A stretch of 64,000 nt of DNA from Wurfbainia villosa (GCA_025175895.1 CM046003.1:48416335-48480334); one strand, 5' to 3'. Numbered from the stretch's first letter, positions 10,400 to 23,215 are shown. Numbers and translations are program-made. Notes: a model not told the origin generated them from the letters alone.

Positions 10400-11316
10400 G
10401 ATTGGTCAAGTGTTTTGACACTTGGCAGCTGAGCTGACTCTTGGTAATCGACTAGGATTATGATCAATTGAATCGGAGTCGTAGCAATTTGACTACGCAG
10501 GCCACTGGCGATCTTGCCCGGCATTGCGATCGATTGATGGCTTGAGTCGTCGACTGCCATGGAGGGAAGTCGACTGCCATGGAGGGAAGTCGACTGATGG
10601 TCAAGGTCGCAGGCATAGAAGGTTTCTGAGTCGACTGTTAGGGTTTGGCAGTCGAGTAGAGGCATGATCAATTGACTGATGGGCATGATCAGTCAATTGA
10701 TGGTCTATCCGTTGGAACTTATCCAATGTGGCTCGAGCCGATGTGGGACAATGACTACAGGAGAAGTCGACTGATGGTGTCGATTAGTTGACTGCTAGGC
10801 GAAAATCATCCTGAGTTGCAGGTTTAAAAGTAGCACGAAGGGAGGATTTTTGGTAGCGGTTTCTAGAGCGATTTGGGGTGATTTGCTAGTGCAATTCAGG
10901 GTCTCCAAGTGCAGCTCAAGCAACCAAACAAGCAAGCATCCAAAAGCACTTTTGTAAAGTTTTCTTTACGTATTTTTGTGTATTTCATTCATATTATCTT
11001 GTATATCTTTCTTATTGTTGTAAGATCTTTTGTACGAGATTTCTCCACCTCCAACTTATTGTCGAGAAGGAGTGTTTTGATTATTAGTGGTGTTTGGCAT
11101 CGCTAGGGCTCATTCGAGCCCAATCCGTGGAGTAAGAACCCTAATGTTCCGAACCACATTACATCCTTGTGTATTGGTGTGTTTATGTGCTTGTATTTTT
11201 GTTATTGCTATATTATCTTTGTTTCCGTTGCACTAACAACAATTGTAGCAAGCACGATTGATTTCCATCGTCAAACGAAAACTTGTTATTCACCCCCCCT
11301 CTAGCGGTCACCAACA
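10400..11316 (+). repeat. 5'-truncated LTR of the C/E type
   Basis: It begins abruptly with GTCAAGTGTTTTGACACTTG, matching the middle of solo LTR E (29089), and ends CTAGCGGTCACCAACA like the family. It carries palindrome motifs at 10549, 10569 and 10589 (exactly 20 bp apart) and TTTAAAAG at 10823, 29 bp after the last motif. Its first part is missing and no target duplication can be assigned. The short frame at 10909-11106 is not a gene. Confidence 0.7.
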
Positions 11317-11394
11317 TTCCTACAAAGTAAACTAAGCATGCAATAGTTTTACTTAGTGTAGAAGCAAGTAAAGATTTAGCTCCCCCTGAGTAAT

Positions 11395-12239
11395 TGTCAC
11401 GCCCCGAGAGTATGTTGTGCCAAAAAGCAAACGGACGGCATCTCCCCTGTACGTGGCAACATCTCGTGTTAATACAAGGCTCGTAGGCCACAACAACAAC
11501 AACATATATATATATATAAACAAACCACAGCGGAAACATACCACAATCAACAGAACAAACTACACAGTACATATCGGTATGACTAACCACATCACAACTA
11601 CATACAGAAAACATCGGCAAAGACCCGAAACCATAAATGAGTACATCACATGACAAGCCCACAACACATTATACCACGAAAAACTCCAAATACATAACAC
11701 ACATACGGAAAGCCCAAAACGACCACCAGAGTCTCGGGGGTGAGATGAGATGTCAGCCAGCGATGCTCCAAGTCATCACGAAGACTTCTACCTGTTATCT
11801 GGGTGACAAAAAAAACTCAAGGTCCGTGGTGGTGAGTATAACTCAGCAGGTAATAGGAAAAACATGTATATATTAAATATCACATGTAATTCAACAGCAT
11901 AACCTAAATGTACCACAGGTATAACAGCACAGTATATATGCATATACTGTCTAACCAAATAAACAACGTATAATGCAAACATACCTTAACGTCTGCTATG
12001 CTACTCTAATCCAACCTGAGAATATATCCAACATATATAACAGGAAGAGTACTACAAACTCACAATATACTCATGATACAGGTCAAGGTATCTAATGGTA
12101 TGTCCAACAAATATACAAGTATCCGACACAACCGTATAACAGATGCAAGAAACATGCATGAATATGATGTACAACCAAATGCAGCAAGCATAGTACAATC
12201 AAATGCAACATCACAATAAGCATATATATATAGACTGCA

Positions 12240-12283
<44 letters not shown>

Positions 12284-14963
12284 AAAATGTCATAAGTCAC
12301 GGCAATACAGCATGCATGGTCATGTCGGCTCACCCTAAAGCTACCACAACCCCAGTGTGGCCTCAGTGGCTCGAGCATGACAACTGTCCCAACTCAATAC
12401 AAACCACTACTCTCGAGTGGCCGAGTGGGTAGTATGATCGAGTAACATATAATCATAAAGAGCAAGCTACACGATGGGGGTCCCTGTTGTTGGCCACTCC
12501 GACAGTCACTACCCATGAGTGGTCGAGTGCCACACACGCAAGACTACGGCACGCAAATCCAACTACCACCGTCTATAGTGGTAGAGTGCGGCACCACAAT
12601 ACTCTGCCCTCACACCGATTACTCCTCCTATGAGTAACCGTGGAGGCAGGATGACTGGCGACCCTCTCAACCACAAGGGAGACCACATCGCCAGCGTGCA
12701 TGCAAATGATATGAATGCAATCTCTCACATACAGACATCCACCATAGACTCTCTATTCTACAGAGAGTCATACTAATCAGATCAACGCACTCTCTATCCT
12801 GCAGAGAGTCATACTCAACTGATCATAACACTCTCTATCCTGTAGAGAGTCATACCAATCTAATCGACGCACTCTCTATCCTGCAGAGAGTCATACTCAA
12901 CTGATGGACGCACTCTCTATCCTGTATAGAGTCATACTCAACTGATCGATGCACTCTCTATCCTGTAGAGAGTCATACCAATCTAATCGACGCACTCTCT
13001 ATCCTGTAGAGAGTCGTACTCAAACTGATTATATCAAGCTAGGACCACTAGTCCGTAGCGACACACTAAGTACCATTCACCTGACCATTTACACAATACA
13101 TGGTCGATGGTAAACATGCAACCTAAGGGTATTAGAATTAACCCAACGTTCAAAACATTACCTACCCACAGATGACCTTTTTGCCCAATTTACAATCAGG
13201 TTGTCATCCGGACTTTACTATTTGCACTTAACTAAATAAATTATAGGTTGCTTACATCACCTATATATATAACTCCTAATCATGATAAAATGTAACATGA
13301 TAGCAGCAATGGAGTTAACATCCAAAGGTAAGGTATCAAGCACAAGAGTAAATAAGAACAGAGTCAAGGTAACATGATCATATAAGATGATCATGTATCT
13401 AAATCTGCATGCATTTAAAACTACCTGACCAGGGTAGGAATTACCCACCTGTTGTGTAGACTATACTATTAGTCTCCACGTCCAAGAATCTACCTTGAAT
13501 CAAACCTGAAATTATAGAATCCAATATAATCAAATGCCAGCATAAACCAACGGTAGGTATAAGGATCTAATCCAATCTTAATCCCTAATTGATTAACCAA
13601 ATCCCATAGTGCATAATCTCATTTCATTTATTCTTACCCAACAATGCTCCCTTAAATTTACCGTATAATTCATGAATCCACTCTAGCATCGACAATAAAG
13701 GTAACACATCCTACTTCATAATGTACCAAATCAAAGCTTACCTTTCAATCATTTCTATGGTCCACAATGGACTACGATCAGCGTCCTGCCGAATAGGACT
13801 CCATTCAGCTCACTTCATCCATCTTCAACTCCAATCCTTTTAATTCTTCAACTACATTCTAGCCAATCCACACAGATCATCTTCTTCACCTAATAACAAC
13901 TATAATAATCCAACAACACTCCCCAACAGATTGCTAAATTATCACAACCATCAAACAAAATCAAACCAAAATAATCAATTGATACCTCCCACAATTCCTC
14001 TGCTCCGATGGAACACGTGACGAAGATCCAGCTCTGAAATGTTGTGGAGAAGGAGGATCACCGAACACTACTCGTCAATCACTAGTTGAGAGCATCGATG
14101 GTGAAAGGGCGCTGATGGTTTCACTTGAGCTCCCGAAAACCCCAAATCAACGCAAATGGTGATGTACTCTGGATCGGGAACCATCACAAAAACACAGCGA
14201 CGATCATCATGTGCAGGGCTAGCGACAGTGCAGAAACACAGATAGAATGATGATAGCGTCGTCGACCTGAGCTCAGAGAAAGGAGAGGTCGGCGAAGCTG
14301 CAACTATGGTAGAAGAAATGGAGGCGCAACCACAACCAGTCACCGTTGTTGCCGGAGGCGAGCCAAGCTCGCGTCGCTCGACCCAAAAACGAAATCAGAA
14401 GGTTGAAGATGCCAACGTTGTTACTCCCGTCGATGTTAGTGATTCTCCCTCTCGGACTCGAAATCTCCTCGTGAGATGCTGATGATGGCTGGAGGTGCTT
14501 GCTGCCGCCGAGATCGAGAGGAATAAGGTACGACTGATGGAGATCGGGCTGAGACAATGATTGGCGCAGCGAGGAGAACTCGAGAGGGGCGACGATGGAT
14601 CGGGGAAAAGACACTGATCAGTTTGCTGCTCCAGTGAGGCTCGCTGAAGAGGGGAGAAATGACGGTGATGCGAATGAGAAGAAGACGGCGATGGAACGAA
14701 GAGAGGAAGATCAGGAAGAGAATGAGCCGGGGTAGAGAAAAGGAGAAGTCGCGGTGATCGGGGAATTTCGGCACATAAATAAATGACGGCGAGGAAAAAC
14801 AATCGAACAGAAGAACCGGGTCGGGCGTTTTGAACAAAATCGGGTTCAGGTTTACCCTATAAAGTTCTAAACCTAGCCTCAATTAAACCCATAACAATAA
14901 GCCTAAGTTTAGGTTTAATTAAATCTCAATCCATGCTAATTTTTTTTGCTGTGGTATTTTACA
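11395..14963 (-). repeat. full gypsy-type LTR, left part of F
   Basis: A 3569-bp LTR whose plus-sense form starts TGTAAAATACCACAG and ends GGGGCGTGACA, as solo LTR G does. Layout in that sense: a 230-bp AT-rich start, a GC-rich block (14080-14740), a 41-bp tandem array (12744-13021), a (TA)n tract (12241-12281), CGAGTGG repeats (12370-12600) and the conserved CTGAGTTATACTCACC segment (near 11840). The GC-rich block produces several overlapping frames on the minus strand, none with a recognisable domain. Confidence 0.85.
12744..13021. repeat. 41-bp tandem array with a hairpin in each unit (left arm of F)
   Basis: About seven units of 41 bp. Each has the inverted repeat CTCTCTATCCTGYAGAGAG followed by TCATACTCAACTGATC or TCATACCAATCTAATC. 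The inverted copy lies at 15706-15975 (about seven units), and G has five units. Confidence 0.85.
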
Positions 14964-14965
14964 TT

Positions 14966-16494
14966 AGAAATGATTGAAAGGTAAGCTTTGATTTGGTACA
15001 TTATGAAGTAGGATGTGTTACCTTTATTGTCGATGCTAGAGTGGATTCATGAATTATACGGTAAATTTAAGGGAGTATTGTTGGGTAAGAATAAATGAAA
15101 TGAGATTATGCCACTGGAATTTGTTTAATCAATCAAGGATTAAGATTGGATTAGATCCTTATACCTACCGTTGGTTTATGCTGGCATTTGATTATATTGG
15201 ATTCTATAATTTCAGGTTTGATTCAAAGGTAGATTCTTGGACGTGGAGACTAACAGCATAGTCTACACAACAGGTGGGTAATTCCTACCCTGGTCAAGTA
15301 GTTTTAAATGCATGCAGATTTAGATACATGATCATCTTATATGATCATGTTACCTTGACTCTGTTCTTATGTACTCTTGCGCTTGATACCTTACCGTTGG
15401 CTGTTAACTCCATTGCTGCTATCATGTTACATTTTATCATTATTAGGAGTTATATATATAGGTGATGTAAGTAACCTAGAATTTGTTTAGTTAAGTGCAA
15501 ATAGTAAAGTCTGGATGACAACCTGATTGTAAATTGGGCAAAGAGGTCATCTGTGGGTAAGTAATGTTTTGAACGTAGGGTTAATTCTAATACCCTTAGG
15601 TTGCATGTTTACCACCGACCATGTATTGTGTAAATGGTCAGGTGAATGGTACTTAGTGTGTCGCTATGGACTAGTGGTCCTAGCTTGATATAATCAGTTT
15701 GAGTACGACTCTCTACAGGATAGAGAGTGCGTCGATTAGATTGGTATGACTCTCTACATGATAGAAAGTGTGTCGATCAGTTGAGTATGACTCTCTATAG
15801 GATAGAGAGTGCGTCCATCAGTTGAGTATGACTCTCTGCATGATAGAGAGTGCGTCGATTAGATTGGTATGACTCTCTACAGGATAGAGAGTGTTATGAT
15901 CAGTTGAGTACGACTCTCTGCAAGATAGAGAGTGCGTTGATCTGATTAGTATGACTCTCTGTAGAATACAGAGTCTATGGTGGATATCTGTATGTGAGAC
16001 ATTGCATTCATGTCATTTGCATGCACGCTGGCGACGTGGTCTCCCTTGTGGTTGAGATGGTCGTCAGTCATCCTGCCTCCATGGTTACTCATAGGAGGAG
16101 TAACCGGTGTGAGGGCAGAGCATTGTGGTGTCGTACTCTACCACTATAGACGGTGGTAGTTGGATTTGCGTGTCGTAGTCCTGTGTGTGTGGCACTCGAC
16201 CACTCATGGGTAGTGACTGTCGGAGTGGCCAACAGCAGGGACCCCCACCATGTAGCTTACTCTTTACGCTTATATGCTACTCGATCATATTGCCCACTCG
16301 GCCACTCGAGAGTAGTGGTTGGTGTTGAGTTGGGACAGTTGTCATGCTCGAGCCATCGAGGCCACACTATGGTCATGGTAGCTTTAGGGTGAGCCGACAT
16401 GACCATGCATGCTGCATTGTCGTGACTTATGGCATTTTTGCATATTGTCATATATATACATATATGCATGTATATATATATATGGATGGTTGTG

Positions 16495-16541
<47 letters not shown>

Positions 16542-17256
16542 GTCTATATATATATGCTTATTGTGATGTTGCATTTGATTGTACTATGCTTGCTGCATTT
16601 GGTTGTACATCATATTCATGCATGTTTCTTGCATCTGTTATACGATTGTGTCAGATACTTGTATATTTGTTGGACAGACCATTAGATACCTTGACCTGTA
16701 TCATGAGTATATTGTGAGTTAGTATTACTCTTCCTGTTATATGTGTTGGATATATTCTCAGGTTGGATCAGTAGAAGAGGCACGCCTGCATGTATGCGCT
16801 TATACGTTGTTTATTTGGTTAGACGGTATATACATGTATTTATATACTGTGCTGTTATACCTGTGGTACATTTAGGTTATGCTGTTGAATTATATATGAT
16901 ATTTGATATATACATGTTTTTTCTATTACCTGCTGAGTTATACTCACCGCCACGGACCTTGAATTTTTCTATCGCTCAGGTAACAGGTAGAAGTCTTCGT
17001 GACGACTTGGAGCACCGCTGGCTGACATCTAATCTCACCCCCGAGACTCTGGTGGTCGTTTTGGGCTTTCCGTATGTGTGTTATGTATTTGGAGTTTTTC
17101 GTGGTATAATGTGTTGTGGGCTTGTCATGTGATGTACTCATTTGTGGTTTCGGGTCTTTGCCGATGTTTTCTGTATATAGTTGTGATGTGGTTAGTCATA
17201 CCGGTATGCACTGTGTAGTTTGTTCTATTGATTGTGGTATGTTTCCGCTGTGGTTT

Positions 17257-17311
<55 letters not shown>

Positions 17312-17409
17312 TGTGGCCTACGGGCCTTGTATTAACACAAGATGTTGCCACGTACAAGGGAGATGTCATCCGTTTGCTTTTCAGCACAACATACTCTCGG
17401 GGCGTGACA
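14966..17409 (+). repeat. inverted arm of F (LTR 3' two-thirds, plus sense)
   Basis: It is the reverse complement of 11395-13756 with scattered differences and runs from AGAAATGATTGAAAGG to GGGGCGTGACA. It carries its own 41-bp array (15706-15975) and TA-rich tracts (about 16447-16540 and 17263-17300). The primer site directly after it shows that it is the U5 side of an LTR. Confidence 0.85.
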
Positions 17410-17416
17410 ATTTTAG

Positions 17417-17434
17417 TGGTATCAGAGCCAGGTT
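17417..17434 (+). promoter_or_regulatory. 18-nt primer binding site stranded inside F
   Basis: TGGTATCAGAGCCAGGTT follows the inverted LTR arm by seven bases. Sequence then switches at once to the minus-sense LTR beginning (AGAGAAAAGG), with GGT shared at the junction. No internal region of the element follows. Confidence 0.8.
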
Positions 17435-17685
17435 AGAGAAAAGGAGAAGTCACGGTGATCGGGGAATTTCGATGCAGAAATAAATGACGGCGAGGAAAAA
17501 TAGTCGAACAGAAGAACCGGCTCGGGCATTAAGGAGGAAATGGGTCAGGTTTGAACAAAACCGGGTTCAGGTTTACCCTATAAAGTTCTAAACCTAGCCT
17601 CAATTGAACCCATAACTATAAGCCTAAGTTTAGGTTTAATTAAATCCCAATCCATGCTAATTTTTGTTTTCTGTGGTATTTTACA
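17433..17685 (-). repeat. LTR start fragment, right end of F
   Basis: A direct repeat of 14732-14963, with about 20 extra bases near 17530 (AAGGAGGAAATGGGTCAG). It ends in the LTR terminus TTTTACA, directly before the GTAAT duplication. Confidence 0.85.
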
Positions 17686-17690
17686 GTAAT

Positions 17691-19270
17691 AACTCGTATG
17701 AGTTTTATTCACTAAGTGAATTTGACTCTTGGAGACCCATAATCAATTTGATCCAACTTGGTTGACTAAGCTAGACTTAGGGACATATGCTTGGACTCGA
17801 CTCTTAGCATTTTGGCTAAGCAAAGACAAGTATGATTTGTAGAATGACTTAGCTTTGTATCCTAGTCCAGACTTGTTGTACATGGCTCGTTGAGACCCAA
17901 GTATCTTGTCAAGATACTTGGAGCCCGAGATGAAGCTTTCCAATGATCCGGTAAGATCTTCTACTTGGCTTTTCAAGACGGAGTTCTCTTCCTCAAGCTT
18001 TGCAACTTGAGTTGAGTCTCTATCCTCAACTTGGCAAGTTGAAGTTATCAAGTTGACTTGCTCCTTAAGTACTTGGACTTCCTTAAGAAGTGAGTCGACT
18101 CGATTTTTGGACTTGGCTAATTTACTACATAGGCATGCAATGATGTTATACGCTTTATCTTCTAAGGGAGAGTTTACCTCGTCTAGTCCTTCAGAAATGG
18201 ATGCGGATCCATGGCTTCTTTTGGACTTGGTCTCAAACTCGGAGCTTGATTCGGTCTCAGACTCGTCTGCGGCCATGAATGCTACAAAGCTTATTTTGGG
18301 TTCTTCCGCATCCGACTCCTCCGATGATGACTCATCCAATGTTTCTTTGAGTGTCTTTTCTTCTTCTCCTTTTTAGGTTTGCACATTCCGACTTGTAGTG
18401 ACCGTTCCTTTTCCACTCATAGCATGTGACTTCCGATCTTGGTCTCGGTTTGTTATCAACTACCTTTTTGGCATCTTGCTTCGTGAACTTCTTTTTCCAG
18501 TTGAACATCTTTCAGACCATATTCATAATCTCTTCCTCTCTGTTTAGTTCCGGCTCCAATTTGTCTTCGCACTCTTATTTTTCTTTCCTTTTTACTCCTA
18601 GTCGACCTGCAATTAGAGATATATTGTTCTCGGCTTAACCCGAGTTAGCTTGTTTGTGCAGTTCAAGTTCGCAAAATAATTTGTCAAATCTAATTAAGGA
18701 AAGATCCCGAGAGACCTTATAGGCATCGACGATAGATGTCCATAAGGCGTTCCGAGGAAATGCTTTAAGGGTGTATCTAATTATGTCCCTATTTTCAATT
18801 TGATGACTTATTAGGTGTAGTCCATTTAATATGTTTTTTATCCTAGTGTGAAGTTGACTCGCACTTTCATTTACTAACATTTTATAATTAAATAATTTAT
18901 TAAGTGACATATCTCTTTTAGCTATCCTATTGTCATTAGTGCCTTCATGCAATTCTATTAGTTTATCACAATATTCCTTAGAGTTTTCGAAGGGATCGAC
19001 TTTATTGAGCTCCTCTTTGGTTAGTCCACATTGCAAGGTGTTAAGAGTCTTGTAATCGACTTAAGCTCTTTTCCTAATGTCCGCAGTCCATTTCTCTGGA
19101 TCTAACAACTCACCTGAATCGTCTACCAGAGAAGTAAACTCTTTCCTAATTGAAAACCAAACTTCTAGGTCGGTTTTCAAGAAGCATTCCATTTGGCACT
19201 TCCAATAGTTAAAGTCCTCTCCATTAAAGAGAGGAGGGCGAACAATGTTATAACCCTCTAAGTGTGGCAT
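17691..19270 (-). pseudogene. copia Gag of element D, broken
   Basis: The start at 19270 opens MPHLEGYNIVRPPLFNGED, then FNYWKCQMECFLKTDLEVW. A stop falls near 19060, and a second frame (18635-19036) holds the capsid core: KLIELHEGTNDN, RDMSLNKLFNYK and LKAFPRNALWTSIVDAYK. The knuckle region (18340-18634) is out of frame but still shows CYEWKRNGHYKSEC, with the second cysteine changed to tryptophan. The third frame (17743-18339) has the acidic stretch, a coiled-coil-like segment, and GSQRAMYNKSGLGYK followed by YVPKSSLVNQVG. It aligns along its length with the Gag of B. At least two frame breaks and a lost zinc ligand make it inactive. Confidence 0.85.
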
Positions 19271-19529
19271 TTTTTATTTTTTTTAAAACAAATTTACAAA
19301 ATATTTATTATTATTTTATTTTTAAAAATATTCCTAGATTTACAAAAATAAAGAAAGATTACACTAGTACAAAACTTGAACTTATATTAAAGCAAGATGG
19401 ACAAGTATTAGAAAAATTGATCTTGGTGTACAATTTATAAATTAAAGCAAGACACAAATATAAAGAAAATTCTTAGAGCTCACTTTAGTGGTTTCACCAA
19501 AATTAGAGCACCCTTCCTTTGATACCAAA
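19271..19529 (-). other. leader of element D with decayed primer site
   Basis: AT-rich non-coding leader. The primer site is recognisable as TTTGATACCA (19518-19527, plus strand), with one change from CTCTGATACCA. No tandem array like that of B is present. Confidence 0.6.
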
Positions 19530-19702
19530 TGTAGAATTGCGAGTTCCCGAGAAAGGGGGTAAATCTTAGAGAATATAAAATTTTCTTTATCGTTTGAAAA
19601 CTTTTCTTTTGCTTTTGAAAACTTAGAGATATTGTAGTGGAAATGTAAATAAAGTAAAAAATAATAAATTCATTTACTTGGTTCACAACCCAAGCGGGTT
19701 GC
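19530..19702 (-). repeat. 5' LTR of D, PBS-side part
   Basis: It starts TGTAGAATTGCGAGTTCCCG (plus sense) and matches the B LTR at 9166-9320. It is cut at GGGTTGC by element C and resumes at 26539 with TACTCCAAGGCTCATAG. Confidence 0.8.
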
Positions 19703-21320
19703 TGTAGGATATTTGACGCTGCTAGAGGGGGGTGAATAGCGTTTGACCATTCGTAGATGGAATTCGTTCGCGGTTGTCTCTACAATTTCGTTAGCGCAGC
19801 GGAAATAGAAAGATAATAATGATAACAAAATGTACAACACGCAAACACAAATATTTAACGTGGTTCGAAACCGAACCGGTTCCTACTCCACGGATCGAGC
19901 TCTAAAGAGCTCTAGCGATGCCAATGCAATCACTAACCACAAATACTCCTTCTCGACACAAGTCGGAGGTGGAGAAACCTCTTACAAACTATTCTTACAA
20001 GAATAAGAAATAGATACAAGCAATTACAACAATGAAATATAATGCAAGTAAAGAAAACTACTTTACAAATGCCTTTTGATTGCTTGCTTGTTGATCGTTT
20101 GAACCGTGGTTGAAGACCCTGATTTGCAGCAGCAAATTGCCTCAAAAACGTCTAAGAAATCGCTGCCAAAAAACCTCCCGTCGATCTCCTTTTATCCTTG
20201 CGCGTGACCTGGATTTCCGCCCATCAGTCGACTGCCATAAGTCACCAGTCGACTGATGCCACTGTTGTCGTGAGACAACGGCTCGATCCATGATGGAAAA
20301 ATTCCAACGGATCTCTTCGCCAACATTGTGATCGCCGATCGCTGCCAGAGCCCGCGTCGACTATGGAGCATTACATGCTCGACATTGATCGGCAATGATC
20401 AGCCGACCCTTGGATGTCGACTGCTCCAATGAGCAGTCGACTGACAGAGCATTTCCATCTCTAAACTGGCAGTCAAACTCAAGTCGACTCACGGCAGTCG
20501 AACCGGCTATAATGTCAGTCGACTGCCAACCTCAAAAATGAGGTTTTAACCCAAGTATGGTGCCCCCATACTTGCTGGACCACCCTTAGCCTAGACCTAA
20601 GCCTTCTAGCCACCTCCATCAGCATCACGCCTCTCGGATCCCTCCAAGTCATCCATGACTTGTTCATCCATCGCGCTAGCCTCCAGGTGCTTCCCTCGGC
20701 TATGTCATGCTAACGGTGTCTACACCGCCAAGGCACATTGGACTTACGCCGCCAAGACTCCACTTGGACTTTACGCCGCCAACCATTGGACTTATGCTTC
20801 CAAGACTCCCGCTTGGACTTTACGCAGCCAATATCAAACCCCTTGGACTTCTCATGCCAAGACTCAAGCTTGGACTTTCCCTTTCCAACCCATGTTGGAC
20901 TTTTACATTGCCAAGACCCATGCTTGGACTTTTCCCTTGCCAACCCATGTTGGACTTCTCAAATGCCAAGACCATGCTTAGACTTTCCCTTGCCAACCCA
21001 TGTTGGACTTTTACATTGCCAAGACTCATGCTTGGACTTTTCATGTGCTAAGTACTCAAGACTTGAACTTTCCCCAATGCCAAGTGTCCCACTTGGACTT
21101 TCCATGCCAAGTACCCATGACTTGGACTTTACCTTGCCAAGACCCATGCTTGGACTTTGCCAAATGCCAAGTGTCCCACTTGGACTTCCCATGTCAAGTA
21201 CTCAAGACTTGGACTTCCCTATGACAATTATATTGTCATATGTTTTTGTCGAACATCAAAATATCACTCGAGTCAAACTCGAGTCCTGGTCAATCATGAC
21301 CTGGGCCGATTACACCAACA
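19703..21320 (-). repeat. 3' LTR of C
   Basis: The LTR is 1618 bp. In minus sense it holds the start TGTTGGTGTAATCGGCCC, a minisatellite (20730-21225), the palindrome cluster (20225-20530, with copies 21 bp apart at 20225 and 20246), and ATAAAAGG (20188-20195) 29 nt past the cluster. The distal end is CTAGCAGCGTCAAATATCC. Confidence 0.92.
20730..21225. repeat. minisatellite in C LTR (TTGGACTT...TGCCAAG units)
   Basis: Degenerate units of about 25-35 bp have the form CTTGGACTTT, a few bases, then TGCCAAGNCCCATG. Most pair CTTGG with CCAAG, so each unit could fold. The array keeps several reading frames open at once, which explains the overlapping open frames here; none looks like a gene. The same array is at 25943-26438 and, related, at 28548-28860 (E) and 49740-49975 (I). 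Confidence 0.85.
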
Positions 21321-21336
21321 ATCTCCCCCTTTTTGA
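21321..21336 (-). promoter_or_regulatory. polypurine tract of C
   Basis: The minus strand reads TCAAAAAGGGGGAGAT, directly before the LTR start TGTTGGTG. The preceding TTTTGTCAAACATCAAAAAG resembles the tract region of A (ACACATCAAAAAGGGGGAG). Confidence 0.88.
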
Positions 21337-23215
21337 TGTTTGACAAAAACCAAACAAATCATTTGAGTTAGACCACTAACTCAAATCCCTTACCAATTAT
21401 CCCAAATTGGTAAACACTCTCCAAATGTTCTCCCCCAAACATTCTCCCCCTTTTTGACTAACATCAAAAAGGTTTTCTCTCCAAGGAGGTCAATGTATCA
21501 TGTCCCAATGAGATCTTACAATCTCCCCCTTGATCCAAAAATAAATACCTAGGATGCCTACCATCTTCCTAGTGATAAGTCACATATCACTCAAGAGAGG
21601 CAATCCTATACTCTCTCCCAATTTCCAAATTGGGTATCAAAAACTCATCAATTTTCCCAATTGATGATACTCTCCCAATAACTTCTCCTCTTCAAGGAGA
21701 AAAACACATCCATCATCCCAAGATGGATACCTCCCCCTAAAGGCTTGCTCCCCCTTGACCATTGCACCAACAATGTCCTTGGGAAGCCCCTAAGCCAATA
21801 GGAACTCTAAACCATCAAAATTAAGGTTCTAAGTTCAACATAGAACTTTCACTCACCCTAAATTTGATACTTTGACCTAACACAGCTCCTAATCTATATC
21901 CAATGGATTTTCACCCTTTATAATGCTTCCTAAAGCATATCCTAGGGTTAGGAGTGATTAGGAACCTTTTCCATAGCTGAACACGGGCTAAACAAATCTT
22001 GTTAACCCGAAATCAGACCTGGAAGTCAACTCCTGACGATGTCGATCATTGTCACCCATGTCGATCAAGCGCGCCACAGAGCGGTCGGTGATAAAATTCA
22101 ATTTCATATCAGAATCGAGATTTGGAAAAGCATAAGTAATTCTACGTAATTTGAAAAATCATAAAATTTGATACATATATTACTTATAGTCATTCCAATG
22201 GGTGAAAAATATTTGAAAATTATTTTACCCATAAAATAGTGAGTTTGATACAAAACTCAAAACCATTGAAATTTTCAATGTTTTGGCCCTATTTTGTATC
22301 AACTTCATCAATGGTGATTGCTATCAAAAGATAGACTTCACCAAGGTTTTCTAAATTGATTTTAAAATAATTTCAAAAACATGTCTTGGATCATATTCCT
22401 TGGGCTCTATGCACATGACTTATACACAAGCTTTTCCAATGATCCACAAATGAAACAAGATGAGTTTTAGTTCATCTAGATGCAAAAACTATGCACCTTG
22501 AACTCAACTCATATCCTAGCATCTCACATGTATCTAAGGTGTATAAAATACACATACATGTCAATTTAATGTGAGATGTGGGTTTTGTTCATCATAATCT
22601 AGGGTTTCATGCATTCTCTAAGGCAACCCTACTTGATTCCCATATAAATGGGACTTCAAGTCATGTCATAGTCCTTAATTCAATTTCAACCAAATTGTCT
22701 TAAATGCATGAATGATTATGGCATTAGAAATGATATAAATAAGCATATGCTCATAATCATGATGTCATGGCATATGATATAAAACTAAGCATACATGACA
22801 TTAACCTAAAACCTAAGCATACTCATGACATATAAAATCATAGAAATAGGCATGATGTCATGACATGGCATATGGCAATCAAAGCATGGCATATAAAATA
22901 TATAGGTATAGTAATACCTAAATTTTAATATTAATTGTCATTTGATATAATTAGATATATTTTGTCATATTATCATTAATCTCCCTAGTGTGCCAAAAAC
23001 CCAAAATGGCACACTAACCTCTAAACCTAAATTGTGTCAATTTAATTGATTTTTCTTAATTTCAAAAATGCATTGGCACATCCTAAAATCTTTTAGGATA
23101 TTAATTCAAATCTATTTCCAAGGTAACCATAACCTTGAAAATATCATAAAGTGTCACCTTTACCATGGTTGAGTTAACTACCCATCCAATCAAGGTTGGC
23201 ACACCCTAACCCCAT
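21337..23215 (-). other. non-coding 3' internal region of C
   Basis: 1.9 kb, AT-rich, with no pol motif and no long frame. CTCCCCC (minus GGGGGAG) runs recur at 21430, 21445, 21523 and 21732 near the 3' end. Positions 22680-22920 are rich in CATGATGTCATGGCATATG-like words. It takes the place of pol; no function can be assigned. Confidence 0.6.

Larger units (their letters stand above)
11395..17685. mobile_element. F: palindromic derivative of a 3.57-kb gypsy LTR
   Basis: The unit is flanked by the 5-bp duplication GTAAT (11390-11394 and 17686-17690). From left to right: a full LTR in minus orientation (11395-14963), the 3' two-thirds of the same LTR in plus orientation (14966-17409), a plus-strand primer site TGGTATCAGAGCCAGGTT (17417-17434), and the first 250 bp of the LTR in minus orientation (17433-17685). 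The two arms are about 2.4 kb each with a 1.2-kb loop. There is no protein-coding content. Both outer ends are proper LTR termini (TGTCACG... and ...TTTTACA), so it was inserted by integrase as an aberrant cDNA. Confidence 0.85.

Noticed and set aside
12241..12281. (TA)n tracts here and at about 16500, 17263, 35680 and 38402
   Set aside because: Simple microsatellites; the poly-Tyr/Ile frames over them are artefacts. The tract at 38402 is noted only as the SINE tail.
12744..13021. CRISPR-like regular repeats with spacers
   Set aside because: 41-bp units with near-constant spacers in a plant LTR, inverted in the other arm of F. This is a tandem repeat; there are no unique spacers and no cas genes.
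14068..14882. Frames of 91-148 residues on the minus strand in the F LTR
   Set aside because: Same GC-rich LTR block as in G; mutually overlapping, no motif.
20655..21343. Overlapping open frames of 108, 114 and 201 residues (and copies at 25868-26565) rich in Leu/Pro/Trp
   Set aside because: They arise in several frames of both strands from the CTTGGACTT/TGCCAAG minisatellite inside the C LTRs. No domain and no independent coding signal.
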